From assembly GCA_041392665.1 (NCBI GenBank), contig JAWKLQ010000007.1, positions 124,001-188,000 of the forward strand: a DNA stretch of 64,000 bases, given 5' to 3'. A program made the position numbers and the translations under genes. Origin of the DNA: Flavilitoribacter sp020436695. GTDB lineage: Bacteria > Bacteroidota > Bacteroidia > Chitinophagales > Saprospiraceae. Below are positions 9,302 to 19,864 of the stretch, in pieces. The notes beneath the pieces are model-generated. The model searched no databases. It was not told the DNA's origin and worked only from the letters and a program-made list of their open reading frames with translations. Every line of letters begins with the position of its first letter. Within the stretch, counting starts at the first letter, position 1.

Positions 9302-11899
9302 TCATTCACTTTTTAAGGCGGTTATTGGATTGGCCCGGGCCGCCTGCAAGGTCTTCCAACTCATGGTCAGCCAGGCAACGAGCAGCGTAAGCCCGGCTAC
9401 ACCGGCAAACAACCACCATTGCAGGTCGATCTTATAGGCGAAACTGCTCAACCATTCCCGGGCAATGAGATAACTCAGAGGGATGGCAAGTCCAATACCC
9501 ACCAGCACTATTTTGGTAAAATCCCGCGAAAGCAGATGAACAATACTCCAAGCAGAGGCTCCTAAAACCTTCCGGATCCCGATTTCCTTAACCCGTCGTT
9601 CCGCACTAAAAACAGCCAGACCTAACAGGCCCAAACAGGAAATGAGGACAGCCAGGCCACTGGCATAGGTGGTTAACAAGGCTACCCTGCTTTCTGTCTG
9701 GTAAAGTGCCTGGTAGTCTTCATCCAGAAAACGGTAACCGAAATTTTCATCCGGGAAATAGCTTTTGTAAAGTTTTTCGATCTGTGCGATCGCGTCGCCC
9801 TCTGTGCCAGTCTGTATTTTGGCGAGCACAGTCGGCCCAAAGTTGCGAAAACGCAGGATGAGCGGTTCTACCGAATGGTGGATAGAACCATATTGAAAAT
9901 CCTTGACGACTCCGATGATCTCCCGTTCCTCCCGGCCATTCCCTACATCTTTGTCGAACCGATAGCCAATGGGATTTTCCAGTTGCATCATTTTAAGCGC
10001 CGATTCGTTGATGATGATCTTGGTATGGTCATCGTTGTGGTCCCTCGAAAAAGACCGGCCGGCAGCCATTTCCATTCCCAGGGTCTCAATAACGTTATAG
10101 CCCACCATCGGTGCCTTGAACAAATAGCCTTCATCCGTATCCTCTTCATTCCAGCTATAACCCGATTGAGCATCTATATTACTAAAAATACTCCCCGCCA
10201 TATTAGATGCCATTCGAACGCCGGGTATCCGTTCCAATTCTGTTAAAAAGACCTCCGGACCATCTTCATTGGAACCTAATTGAAAAGTGAGAATGTGATC
10301 ACGTTCAAAACCGAGATTTCTGGTCTGTGCATATCTGATCTGTTGATTGATCACAAAGACCGAAACGATAAAAATGACCGAAAGGGCAAACTGAAAAACG
10401 ACCAGCCCCTTGCGCGTCCATTGTTCCACCGCCGCATTCACCCGCTTACCCTTAAAGATCGAGACCGGATCAAAGCCGGAAAGGTAAAGAGCCGGGTAGC
10501 TACCCGCCAGCAGGCCGGTGAGTAACACAATGCCCAGCACGGAGAACAATAAGCTAAAGTCAACAGGCAGGCTAAGATCTTTACCGAAGATAAGGCTGAA
10601 TTTCGGCAACAGCAGGGCCATCAAAACGACCGCCACTACAAAGGACAGGAGCGCCATGATCAGGGATTCACTCAAATACTGCACCACTAAAGCCTTCCTA
10701 TCAGCGCCTATTACCTTTTTCACCCCAATTTCTTTCATTTTCCGCGATGTCTGTGCCGTGGAAAGGTTCATGAAATTGATCCCGGCAATGAGTAGAATAA
10801 ACAGTCCGATGACCGAAAAAAGACGGACATAGGCAATGCGGCCACCGGCCACCCGGCCGTTCTCATAGCGACCATACAAGTACCTTTCAGAATACCGCTG
10901 AACAAAGAGTGTACTGTTGACCGTCCAGCGCGATTTAGGTTTTAGATAATCGGCAATTTTGGCATTAAATCGGTTTATATCCGTTCCCTTTTGCAAGATC
11001 AGATAAGTTTGCCCGGCAGCTGTATACCATTCTCCGGTCTCCCAGCTTTTAGTATGATCCAGGAAAACCTGGTAGTGGAAGATCAGATCAAATTGCAGGG
11101 TGGAATTAGACGGTACATCTGCCACTATCCCGGCCACCTGGAATGGCCCGCTGAAAACGTCATGTTCCCACGTCAGGCTTTTTCCAATAACATGGTCTGT
11201 TGTACCAAATAGTTTCTTCGCCAGCCTTTCCGAAAGGATTATACCATTTTGACTATTCAGACTTTGATCCTTATCTCCCTGTAGCAACGAAAAGGAAAAA
11301 ATCCGAAAGAAATCGGGCCCGGCAAAAAAGGCTTTTGCCGCCATTGTTTTTTCTCCGTGAGTAAGCAGGCCTTCCGCTCCCAATTCGGTGGTCTGCACCG
11401 CATATTCCACTTCAGGCATTTCCGCCTTCCAGGCTGCGGGTAGAGGAGATGGAGTATTATCCGCCGTTTCGATACCTTGCTCAAGCACATTGTTATGCAT
11501 TACCTGGTATAGTTGGCTATCCTTCTCGTGTAAGTTGTCCACACTGGCTTCGTCATGTACCCAGAGATAGATCATCAGTGCACAGGCCAAGCCAGTAGAC
11601 AGGCCGATCAGGTTGATCAGAAAAACATTTTTATTCCGCATAAACCCGCGCCAGGTGATCAGGAAATTGTGTTTTAACATGGCCGGGTGGATTATCGGGT
11701 TTTTAGTCAGTGGTTTGATAAAGTCGGGCCGGAAGTGCCGCAACACCTGCCAGGTAAACCGCCAGTTAGCCCTTCGGGACGATTGCTCATACTCCTGCTC
11801 AAAAAGCTCGAAGAGATTTCCTTCGATCTCCTCCAGATAATCTGAGCGGCAGAACCAGCGCAGGAAGCGAAGTGCTCTTTTGGGCGGTTGTTCATTCAT
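9302..11899 (-). CDS. Orphan FtsX/MacB-type permease with prefix domain, class A (fifth in array)
   Basis: 865 residues. Prefix domain (PPKRALRFLRWFCRSDYLEEIEG), then TM1 (~90-112), two MacB-like periplasmic domains and eight predicted TMs in the usual 1+3+1+3 pattern. Conserved FtsX loops RKMKEIGVKKVIGAD and RRVKEIGIRKVLGAS. Starts 14 bp after the stop of the preceding array gene, the only permease junction lacking the palindrome, so translation may be coupled. More diverged within class A than the two 876-residue members. No ATPase domain. Confidence 0.85.
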   Translation of the reverse strand: MNEQPPKRALRFLRWFCRSDYLEEIEGNLFELFEQEYEQSSRRANWRFTWQVLRHFRPDFIKPLTKNPIIHPAMLKHNFLITWRGFMRNKNVFLINLIGLSTGLACALMIYLWVHDEASVDNLHEKDSQLYQVMHNNVLEQGIETADNTPSPLPAAWKAEMPEVEYAVQTTELGAEGLLTHGEKTMAAKAFFAGPDFFRIFSFSLLQGDKDQSLNSQNGIILSERLAKKLFGTTDHVIGKSLTWEHDVFSGPFQVAGIVADVPSNSTLQFDLIFHYQVFLDHTKSWETGEWYTAAGQTYLILQKGTDINRFNAKIADYLKPKSRWTVNSTLFVQRYSERYLYGRYENGRVAGGRIAYVRLFSVIGLFILLIAGINFMNLSTAQTSRKMKEIGVKKVIGADRKALVVQYLSESLIMALLSFVVAVVLMALLLPKFSLIFGKDLSLPVDFSLLFSVLGIVLLTGLLAGSYPALYLSGFDPVSIFKGKRVNAAVEQWTRKGLVVFQFALSVIFIVSVFVINQQIRYAQTRNLGFERDHILTFQLGSNEDGPEVFLTELERIPGVRMASNMAGSIFSNIDAQSGYSWNEEDTDEGYLFKAPMVGYNVIETLGMEMAAGRSFSRDHNDDHTKIIINESALKMMQLENPIGYRFDKDVGNGREEREIIGVVKDFQYGSIHHSVEPLILRFRNFGPTVLAKIQTGTEGDAIAQIEKLYKSYFPDENFGYRFLDEDYQALYQTESRVALLTTYASGLAVLISCLGLLGLAVFSAERRVKEIGIRKVLGASAWSIVHLLSRDFTKIVLVGIGLAIPLSYLIAREWLSSFAYKIDLQWWLFAGVAGLTLLVAWLTMSWKTLQAARANPITALKSE

Positions 11900-11913
11900 A
11901 AACGATAAAGGCT

Positions 11914-14544
11914 TTATTCATCCTTTAAACATTGTATCGGATTAATACGCGCCGCTTTAACCGTTTGCATACCCACCGTAAACCAGGATAAAAGCAAAAC
12001 TACCGCAGCCGGTAGTACAAAATACCACCATTGCAGATCAATGCTATAGACATAATTAGCCAGCCAGCTTTTAGCCGCCAGATAGCCAATGGGTAAGGAA
12101 ATGACTATGGCGGCCAGGATAGATCTGGAAAAATCGCCGGATAACATCCGAACAATGCTGAAGACACCGGCTCCCAGTACCTTTCGTATCCCGATCTCTT
12201 TCTGCCGCCGCTCTGTAGTAAAAGTTGCCAGTCCGAATAAACCCAAACAGGAAATGATAATGGCCAGGCCGGCAAAGTACCTGGAGAGCACAGATACCTT
12301 TCTTTCCGCTTCGTACTGCTTTTGGTACGCTTCATCGAGGAAAGAGTATTCAAAAGAATGACCGGGCAGCAATTCATTTAGATAGGTTTCCAAACTTGCA
12401 ATGGTAGCCTGTTCTGTGCCGGCTGCTATCCTCACCAGGATATTTCCTCCGTCCGGATCACAGCGGAAGATCAGCGGTTCTATGCCATTGTACAGCGAGC
12501 CGTAGTGAAAGTCTTTCACCACTCCGATGATCTCACTACCACCATTCATTTGGATCACGGCACCGACCGGATCTTCCAAGCCCATCTTTTTTACTGCTGC
12601 CTCATTGATAACGATCTTCCGGTAACCATCTCCATGCTCTTTGGAGAAAGTTCTTCCCGCCGATAGTTCTATGCCCAGGGTTTCGATCAAACCATAACCT
12701 ACTACCGGAGATCTAAACAAAAATTCCCTTTCCTCTTCTTTGCCGCTCCAGGTGATCCCGCTTTGCCCCATAACTTCATCCAGAATATTACCCTGCATAT
12801 TACTTGCACTGATCACCCCGGGTATATTTGCCAAACCGTCTATAAAAGTATAAAAGCGTTCGTTGGATCTGCTAGTATCCTCCCGGAGTTGCCAGGATTC
12901 ATACAGATCGCCTTTCCAATTAAAGGACAGCACGTTATCCCGATCGTAACCCAGGTTTTTGGTTTGGGTGAGCTTGATCTGCTGGTGTATTACCAGTAGT
13001 CCTGCAATAAAAAGCAGGGAGAGTGAGAACTGAAAAACAACCAGGCCCTTCCGTATCCAGAATTCTCCCATAGAGGCCTTCAACTTCCCTTTCATTACGC
13101 TTAATGGACTGAAACCCGAAAGATAAAAAGCTGGATAAGAGCCGGCCAGAAGACCAGTCAGTACCACAATGCCAAGGATGAATAGGAATAACTTACCATC
13201 TACATTTGTCTGCAATTGTTTTCCGGTAAAGGCATTGAACTGCGGCAATAAAAGGGCGACCAGAAAGAGGGCCAGGCACAAAGACAGGAAAACCATGATC
13301 ATAGATTCTCCCAGAAATTGCCCCGCCAATGCTTTCCGGTTGGCACCCAACGTTTTTTTCACACCAATCTCTTTCATTTTTTTGGAAGCCTGCGCGGTGG
13401 ATAAATTCATAAAGTTGATGCAGGCAATGAACAGCAGGAAGAGTGCGACCAGGGAAAATAGTTTTACGTAAGCCTTCCTTCCTTCCACTGGCTTCCCGCT
13501 CTCGTACCGGCCATACAGGTACTTTTCGGAATAGGGTTGGATAAAAATGGAACATTCATCCAGTACGGGGTCTTTTTTTTCGAGGTAGCCGTCTAACTTG
13601 TCATTGAATGCCGCCGGATCTGTTCCTTCTTGTAATGTAAGGTAGACCTTAGCATAGCAACCTTTCCAATCATTGGAATATCGGTCATTTTCAATGAGTT
13701 GGGCCAAAGGCATCACAAAATCAAATTGTTCGGTAGAATGTGCAGGTGGGTCGGCAAAAACACCGCTGATCCGAAAGAGGTTATCAAAGCCCGGATGTTC
13801 CCATTCCAGCGCTTTACCGACTATATTTTCTGTGGTGGCAAACAATTTCAGGGCAAGGCTTTCTGAAATAATCACGCTATTCTCATCGCTTAGTATCTGC
13901 TCCGGATCCCCCTGGATGAGCGGATAAGAAAAGATCCGGAAAAAGTCTTCGCCGGCGATCAATCCGGAAGCTGCCACCCGTTTATCCCCCATCGAAAAGA
14001 TCCCCTCCCGGCTATGCCAGTTAAAAAAATTATTGACCGCAACGGTATATTCTACTTCCGGCATATCTTCTATTAAACTTGTAGCCAGAGGCACAGGAGT
14101 TGTTTCTTCTGTTGAAATACCCTGCGAAAACTCCATGTTAAACATGACTTGATACAGCCGGCTATCCTTTTCATGAAATTTGTCCATTCGAACCTCATCC
14201 GTCACCCACAAAAAGATGAGCAATACACAAGCCAGGCCCGTTGACAAGCCGATCAGGTTGATCAAAAAAGTACTCTTGCTGCGCATAAATCCGCGCCAGG
14301 TGATCAGGAAATTATGTCTTAACATAGCCGGGTGGATTATTGGGTTTTTAGTCAGTGGTTTGATGAAGTCGGGGCGAAAGTGTCGTAGTACCTGCCAGGT
14401 AAACCGCCAATTGGCATGCCAGGATGGCTGTTCCAGGTCCTGCTCGTACAACTCAAGCAGATCCCCTTCGATCTCTTCCAGGTAGTCCGGCCGGCAGAAC
14501 CAGCGCAGGAATTGGAGGGCTTTTTTGGGCGGTTGTGGTTTCAT
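11914..14544 (-). CDS. Orphan FtsX/MacB-type permease with prefix domain, class A (fourth in array)
   Basis: 876 residues. The prefix domain (PPKKALQFLRWFCRPDYLEEIEG) is nearly the same as that of the class B gene just upstream, yet from about residue 78 on (NFLITWRGFMRSKSTFLINL) the body is class A and aligns with the 6615-9245 gene almost end to end. FtsX loops KKMKEIGVKKTLGAN and RRQKEIGIRKVLGAG. Eight TMs and two extracytoplasmic domains expected. This gene marks the switch from class B to class A in the array. Confidence 0.85.
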   Translation of the reverse strand: MKPQPPKKALQFLRWFCRPDYLEEIEGDLLELYEQDLEQPSWHANWRFTWQVLRHFRPDFIKPLTKNPIIHPAMLRHNFLITWRGFMRSKSTFLINLIGLSTGLACVLLIFLWVTDEVRMDKFHEKDSRLYQVMFNMEFSQGISTEETTPVPLATSLIEDMPEVEYTVAVNNFFNWHSREGIFSMGDKRVAASGLIAGEDFFRIFSYPLIQGDPEQILSDENSVIISESLALKLFATTENIVGKALEWEHPGFDNLFRISGVFADPPAHSTEQFDFVMPLAQLIENDRYSNDWKGCYAKVYLTLQEGTDPAAFNDKLDGYLEKKDPVLDECSIFIQPYSEKYLYGRYESGKPVEGRKAYVKLFSLVALFLLFIACINFMNLSTAQASKKMKEIGVKKTLGANRKALAGQFLGESMIMVFLSLCLALFLVALLLPQFNAFTGKQLQTNVDGKLFLFILGIVVLTGLLAGSYPAFYLSGFSPLSVMKGKLKASMGEFWIRKGLVVFQFSLSLLFIAGLLVIHQQIKLTQTKNLGYDRDNVLSFNWKGDLYESWQLREDTSRSNERFYTFIDGLANIPGVISASNMQGNILDEVMGQSGITWSGKEEEREFLFRSPVVGYGLIETLGIELSAGRTFSKEHGDGYRKIVINEAAVKKMGLEDPVGAVIQMNGGSEIIGVVKDFHYGSLYNGIEPLIFRCDPDGGNILVRIAAGTEQATIASLETYLNELLPGHSFEYSFLDEAYQKQYEAERKVSVLSRYFAGLAIIISCLGLFGLATFTTERRQKEIGIRKVLGAGVFSIVRMLSGDFSRSILAAIVISLPIGYLAAKSWLANYVYSIDLQWWYFVLPAAVVLLLSWFTVGMQTVKAARINPIQCLKDE

Positions 14545-14558
14545 TTATTGGTGGTTCA

Positions 14559-14589
14559 GACCTGCCGGATTGGCGAAATCCGGCAGGTC
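14559..14589. repeat. Junction palindrome copy 3
   Basis: Perfect 13-bp arms (GACCTGCCGGATT) around GGCGA, in a 56-bp spacer between two permease genes, 15 bp upstream of the 14544 start on the minus strand. Confidence 0.9.
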
Positions 14590-14600
14590 CATTAAGTAAA

Positions 14601-17198
14601 CTATTCACTTTTGAGTGTACGCGCCGGATTCGAAAAAGCCGCCCGCAGCGATTGGCTACCCACGGTCAGGAAAGCCAGCAACATAGCTGCCACACCAGCC
14701 AGGGCAAAGATCCACCATTCCAGACTGATCCGGTAGGCGAAATCCTGCAGCCATCGGTCCATAGCGTACCAGGCCAAGGGAACCGCCAGCAGGAAGCCGA
14801 TTAAAACCAGCCAGAGAAAGTCCTTCGACAGCAACTGCACAATACTGTGCACGGAGGCCCCTAATACCTTGCGGATACTCACCTCTTTGGTTCGTTGACC
14901 GGCAACAAAGGCAGCCAATCCGAACAGACCAAGTGATGCGATCAATATGGAGAGTACAGTGAAGAAGCCGAACATTTCACCTAGCTGCCGGTCGGTCTTG
15001 TACAACTCATCAAATTTTTCGTCCAGAAATTGAAAATTAGCAGGATAAGGGGAATAGGATTTCACCGAGGCTTCTAAATCGGCTAAAGTAGCAGACATAT
15101 CATCCGGACGGATCTTTACGGACATATAGGTAAAGTGGTCCGGCTGCAATCGGATCATAAGCGGTTCGATGGCCGTGTGCATGGAGTGCATGTGAAAGTC
15201 CTTAACGACTCCAATGATCGTTTCTTTGGTTTCGCCTTTCGTAAAATGTTTACCGATAGCTTCTTCCGGCGACCAACCCAGGGCGGCGGCTGCCGTCTCG
15301 TTGAGAATAAAAGCCTCTTCGGCATCAGTCTGAAATTCGGGAGAGAACTGACGGCCGGCTGCCAGCTTTAGCCCGAACAAGTCCAGAAAATCGTAATCGC
15401 CCCGGGCTTCATAGATCCGCATTTCTTCTTCATCAGTTGTACCTTCCTTGATCTTGATCGTCGTACTGTTGTTGATATTCGTCGGTATGGCTGTCGAAAA
15501 AGAAGTAGCCAGGATTTGCGGATCTTTTGCCCAGGCTGCTTTGAGGGTTTCCCGGTACTCGCGCAAATTCCAATCCCGAATGCGCATAGTCACAATGTGT
15601 TCCCGATCATACCCCATATCTTCGGTCTGAATGAAGGTAAACTGCCGGTAGATCACCAGGCTACTGATAATAAGTGTAATAGAAACGGTGAATTGACCAA
15701 CGGTCAGTACCTTTTGTAAGGTATTACCCGTCAAAAGCCCTGCTACTTTTCCTTTTAACACCTGTGCCGGACGTAAGGCAGACATGAAAAATGCCGGGTA
15801 ACTACCGGATAAGAAGCCGGCCAGAAAAACCAGACCGACCAGCCCGGGTAATAAGTACACATTTTTAACAAGGTCCAATTTGATGGGACGCTCCAGCAAA
15901 TGGCTAAACAAAGGTGAGAGCAGATAACTGAGTCCCAGCGCCAGTAGCAATGCCAGAAAAGCGATCAGCATCGACTCTCCGATAAACTGACCGATAATCT
16001 GCCGCCGCCTGGCTCCTACCACTTTGCGCAGGCCCACTTCCTTAGCTCGCTTGATCGACCGGGCTATGGCCAGATTCATGTAATTGACACAGGCCAGTAT
16101 CAATACCAAGACGGCGATCACGGCAAAAAGCGAAATATACCGGGAGTTGCCTTTCAGACCAATATCAAAATTGAGGTAATTCGCCAAATGCAGATCCGAC
16201 AAGGGTTGCAGAAAATAGGAGATCTCGACCTGTGCATCCATCTCTTCTTTCACATATTTATCGACGATACCGGATAGTTTACTTTCCAGTTGCCCCGGGT
16301 CGGCCTGATCCGCCAGGGCTAAAAAAGTCTGATAGGAACTATTTCTCCAGTTGGCGTACTCTGCATTCTGCATCGCTAACGGAAAAGATGCAACAAAAGA
16401 AAACGGAATGGAAATATTGGTAGGTGGATCTTCGACCACCGCAGTCACTGTATAAAATTTGTCATTTTGATATTGAATAGTTTGGCCGACGGGATCCTGC
16501 CGGCCAAAGATCTTGCGGGCCAGTGAACGCGTAAGCACAATGCTCTGCGGCTGTGCCAAAGCAATTTGCGGATCGCCCTGTAGAAAAGAAAAAGGGAATA
16601 CCTCAAAGAAACGAGCATCTGCCTGCAGTCCCTCTTCCCAAAAGCTCGTCTCATTTTTACTCAATAAGCCCGTACGAGCGGCCATACAGGTCGCCCGGCT
16701 TACTTCGGGATAGTCCTCCTCCAGCACTTCTGCCAGTTTAGCGGGCGTAACTGCAAAAAGGTCGGACCCCATATATTTGTTCCCGGCTTGTCTTTGATAA
16801 ACGTGAAAAATACGATCTGCATTCGGATAAAACCGGTCGTACGACAGCTCATGCTGAATGTAGAGCATGATGAGAATAAAACAACTAAGGCCAATAGCCA
16901 GGCCCCCGATGTTGATTCCGGAATACAGCTTTTGCCGGAGTATGCTGCGCCAGGCGATCTTGAAATAGTGTCGGTACATGCCGAATGGAATTAATGGATT
17001 TTCTGTAAGTGGTTTGATAAAGTCGGGCCGGAAGTGCCGCAGTACCTGCCAGGTGAACCGCCGATTGGCCCACCGGGATGACTGTTCCAGGTCCTGCTCG
17101 TACAACTCAAATAGATCCCCTTCGATCTCTTCGAGGTAGTCCGGCCGGCAAAACCAGCGTAGGAATTGTAAGGCTCTTTTGGGCGGTTGATGCTTCAT
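14601..17198 (-). CDS. Orphan FtsX/MacB-type permease with prefix domain, class B (third in array)
   Basis: 865 residues. Prefix domain PPKRALQFLRWFCRPDYLEEIEG, then the class B body beginning YFKIAWRSILRQKLYSGINIGGLAIGLS (seen as two motifs around TM1). FtsX loops KRAKEVGLRKVVGAR and QRTKEVSIRKVLGAS. The C-terminus NPARTLKSE matches the NPxxxLKSE ending of the family. No nucleotide-binding domain. Pairs closely in sequence with the two upstream class B permeases. Confidence 0.85.
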   Translation of the reverse strand: MKHQPPKRALQFLRWFCRPDYLEEIEGDLFELYEQDLEQSSRWANRRFTWQVLRHFRPDFIKPLTENPLIPFGMYRHYFKIAWRSILRQKLYSGINIGGLAIGLSCFILIMLYIQHELSYDRFYPNADRIFHVYQRQAGNKYMGSDLFAVTPAKLAEVLEEDYPEVSRATCMAARTGLLSKNETSFWEEGLQADARFFEVFPFSFLQGDPQIALAQPQSIVLTRSLARKIFGRQDPVGQTIQYQNDKFYTVTAVVEDPPTNISIPFSFVASFPLAMQNAEYANWRNSSYQTFLALADQADPGQLESKLSGIVDKYVKEEMDAQVEISYFLQPLSDLHLANYLNFDIGLKGNSRYISLFAVIAVLVLILACVNYMNLAIARSIKRAKEVGLRKVVGARRRQIIGQFIGESMLIAFLALLLALGLSYLLSPLFSHLLERPIKLDLVKNVYLLPGLVGLVFLAGFLSGSYPAFFMSALRPAQVLKGKVAGLLTGNTLQKVLTVGQFTVSITLIISSLVIYRQFTFIQTEDMGYDREHIVTMRIRDWNLREYRETLKAAWAKDPQILATSFSTAIPTNINNSTTIKIKEGTTDEEEMRIYEARGDYDFLDLFGLKLAAGRQFSPEFQTDAEEAFILNETAAAALGWSPEEAIGKHFTKGETKETIIGVVKDFHMHSMHTAIEPLMIRLQPDHFTYMSVKIRPDDMSATLADLEASVKSYSPYPANFQFLDEKFDELYKTDRQLGEMFGFFTVLSILIASLGLFGLAAFVAGQRTKEVSIRKVLGASVHSIVQLLSKDFLWLVLIGFLLAVPLAWYAMDRWLQDFAYRISLEWWIFALAGVAAMLLAFLTVGSQSLRAAFSNPARTLKSE

Positions 17199-17211
17199 TT
17201 ATTGCGATTAA

Positions 17212-17242
17212 GACCTGCCGGATTGGCGAAATCCGGCAGGTC
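17212..17242. repeat. Junction palindrome copy 2
   Basis: Perfect 13-bp arms (GACCTGCCGGATT) around GGCGA in a 55-bp spacer, 14 bp upstream of the permease start at 17198 (minus strand). Confidence 0.9.
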
Positions 17243-17253
17243 CATTAAATGAA

Positions 17254-19851
17254 CTATTCACTTTTCAAAGCAGGTGCCGGATTGGAAAAAGCTGCCTTCA
17301 GGGATTGACTGCCCACAGTAAGCAAGGCCAGTAACATAGCCGCCACGCCTGCCACAGCAAACAACCACCATTCGATATCGACCCGGTAGGCAAAATCCTG
17401 TAACCAGCGGTACATCACATACCAGGCCACTGGAATAGCCAGCAGGAAGCCGAACAACACCAGTCTGATGAAATCTTTTGACAGCAATTGCACAATACTT
17501 TGCACCGAAGCACCAAGTACCTTCCGAATGCTCACCTCTTTAGTGCGCTGACGGGCCATGAAGGCAGCCAGGCCAAATAGACCAAGCGATGCGATCAGAA
17601 TGGAGAGCGCCGTAAAAAAGCCGAACATTTCCCCCAAACGCAGATCGGCCTGATACATTTCGTTGAATTTGTCGTCCAGGAACTGGAAATCAGCCGGGAA
17701 AGGGGAGTACGTTTTTACCGTTGCTTTCAGATCAGCCAGAGTGGCCTGCATGTTCTCCGGACGGATCTTGACCGAAATGTAGGTAAAGAAGCTGGGTTGT
17801 AAATGGATCATCAATGGTTCAATGGCCATATGCATGGAGTGCATGTGAAAGTCTTTGACCACCCCGATAATCGTCTCGGTCCCCATGTGGGTGAAGTGTT
17901 TACCGATGGCTTCAGTGGGTGTCCATCCCATGGCGGCAGCGGCTGTTTCATTGATGAGATATCCTTCATCCACATCGGTCTGAATGTCAGGCGAAAAATT
18001 ACGGCCGGCTACGAGTTCAATACCGAACACATCCAGAAAATTTTCGTCTCCTCTGGCTTCGTAGATCGCCATATCATCTTCATCCGTAGTCCCTTCTTCA
18101 TCGTTGATGATGGTACTGGAATCGATATTGGTAGGCAAGCCCATCGAAAACGTAGTCGATACGATCTGAGGGTTCTTCGAAAAAGCACTTTTAAGCTGTT
18201 CCCGCTGTTCCGGCAGGCTAAAATCCCGGATACGCATACACACGATATGCTCCCGATCGTAACCCAACTCCTTATTTTGGATAAATTGAAACTGGCGATA
18301 GATCACCATACTGCAAATGATCAGGGCGATGGAAGTAGCATATTGCCCGATGATCAGCCCCTTTTGTACTTTGCTGCCGGCAAAACGCCCCTTGATCTTT
18401 CCTTTTAGCACCTGGGTGGGACGAAGGGAGGACATAAACAGGGCGGGATAGCTGCCCGAAATAATGCCCACCACTACCACCAGAGCCAGCAAGCCCGGCA
18501 GTAAGTACATCTCTTTAGAAAAATCCAGCGCAATAGGTCGTTCCAGTAAATAACTGAACAAAGGCGCCAGGAAGTAGGTAAGCCCCAATGCGACCACTAA
18601 ACCCAGCGATGAGATCAGTATCGATTCTCCGATAAACTGACCGATCAACTGTCCTCTTCTGGCACCGATAACCTTACGCAGCCCCACTTCCAGGGCTCGT
18701 TTTATGGAACGGGCTATGGCTAAATTCATATAGTTGACACACGCCAGGATCAGCACCAGCACTGCGATCAGCGTAAAAAGAGAAATATACCGGGCATTGC
18801 CCTTCAGGCCGATATCGAAATTGATGTGATTGGTCAGGTGCAGATCCGAAAGCGATTGGAGGTAATAGGCATCCTCAAAAGGGTAAAGCTCATACTTGGC
18901 CTTATGTCTGTCAAAAACGCCGGTCACCTTACTTTCCAACTGTTCCGGGTCCGCATTTTCCGTCAAGATCAGGAAAGTATGGAATGAATTATTATCCCAT
19001 TTTTCCTTTTTAATGTTTTCCTGATATTGCTCATCCGACTCCACCGAAGCGACATAAGAAAAGTTGAGCGAAATGTTGGTCGGCGGATCTTCCACAACCC
19101 CCGTCACGGTGAACGGCTGATCATTTTGATAGGTCAAAGTTTGTCCTATCGGATCTTGCCGGCCGAATATCTTGCCGGCCAGGGTTCGGGTAAGTACAAT
19201 ACTTGCCGGCTGCGCCAGAGCGGTTTTCGGATCCCCTTGTAGAAAGGTAAAAGGGAATACGTCAAAGAAGGAGGCATCACCAAGTAGTCCTTCTTCGTAG
19301 AAATTGTTGGTTTCGCCCGCCAGAAGAGCAGAGCGGTCAACTATGGTCGTCGCATGCACTACTTCCGGTACCTCTTCCCGCAAAGCACCGGCCAGACCGG
19401 CGGGTGTCAGGGCAAAATAGTCGGAACCCAGATATACATTTCCGGCCTGACGTTGATAGAGGCGGTAAGTGCGGTTCGCATCCGAAAAGAATTCATCATA
19501 GGACAGTTCGTGCCGGATGTAGAGCATGATCAGGATAAAGCAGCTCAGGCCAATAGCCAGGCCGCCGATATTGATGCCGGAATACAACTTTTGCTTAAGC
19601 ATACTGCGCCAGGCGATCTTGAAATAATGTTGGTACATGCCGAGGTGATTAATTACAGTCAGTGATTTAATAAAGTCAGGGCGCAGATGACGCAACACCT
19701 GCCAGGTAAACCGCCGGTTGGCACGCCGGAGCGACTGCTCGCAATCCTGCTCAAACAATTCGAATAAGTCTCCTTCGATCTCTTCGAGGTAGTCCGGCCG
19801 GCAAAACCAGCGGAGGAACTGTAAGGCTCTTTTTGGCGGTTGTTGTTGCAT
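17254..19851 (-). CDS. Orphan FtsX/MacB-type permease with prefix domain, class B (second in array)
   Basis: 865 residues. Prefix domain PPKRALQFLRWFCRPDYLEEIEG, linker shortened before LGMYQHYFKIAWRSML, then a class B body. FtsX loops KRALEVGLRKVIGAR and QRTKEVSIRKVLGAS. Eight TMs and two MacB-like periplasmic domains expected. The prefix is of the common array type while the body is close to the first gene of the array, whose own prefix is different. Confidence 0.85.
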   Translation of the reverse strand: MQQQPPKRALQFLRWFCRPDYLEEIEGDLFELFEQDCEQSLRRANRRFTWQVLRHLRPDFIKSLTVINHLGMYQHYFKIAWRSMLKQKLYSGINIGGLAIGLSCFILIMLYIRHELSYDEFFSDANRTYRLYQRQAGNVYLGSDYFALTPAGLAGALREEVPEVVHATTIVDRSALLAGETNNFYEEGLLGDASFFDVFPFTFLQGDPKTALAQPASIVLTRTLAGKIFGRQDPIGQTLTYQNDQPFTVTGVVEDPPTNISLNFSYVASVESDEQYQENIKKEKWDNNSFHTFLILTENADPEQLESKVTGVFDRHKAKYELYPFEDAYYLQSLSDLHLTNHINFDIGLKGNARYISLFTLIAVLVLILACVNYMNLAIARSIKRALEVGLRKVIGARRGQLIGQFIGESILISSLGLVVALGLTYFLAPLFSYLLERPIALDFSKEMYLLPGLLALVVVVGIISGSYPALFMSSLRPTQVLKGKIKGRFAGSKVQKGLIIGQYATSIALIICSMVIYRQFQFIQNKELGYDREHIVCMRIRDFSLPEQREQLKSAFSKNPQIVSTTFSMGLPTNIDSSTIINDEEGTTDEDDMAIYEARGDENFLDVFGIELVAGRNFSPDIQTDVDEGYLINETAAAAMGWTPTEAIGKHFTHMGTETIIGVVKDFHMHSMHMAIEPLMIHLQPSFFTYISVKIRPENMQATLADLKATVKTYSPFPADFQFLDDKFNEMYQADLRLGEMFGFFTALSILIASLGLFGLAAFMARQRTKEVSIRKVLGASVQSIVQLLSKDFIRLVLFGFLLAIPVAWYVMYRWLQDFAYRVDIEWWLFAVAGVAAMLLALLTVGSQSLKAAFSNPAPALKSE

Positions 19852-19864
19852 TTATGGATGTTTA

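Noticed and set aside
17803..18408. 201-residue plus-strand frame inside the second array permease
   Set aside because: Antisense shadow; similar shadows occur at the same place in the paralogues.
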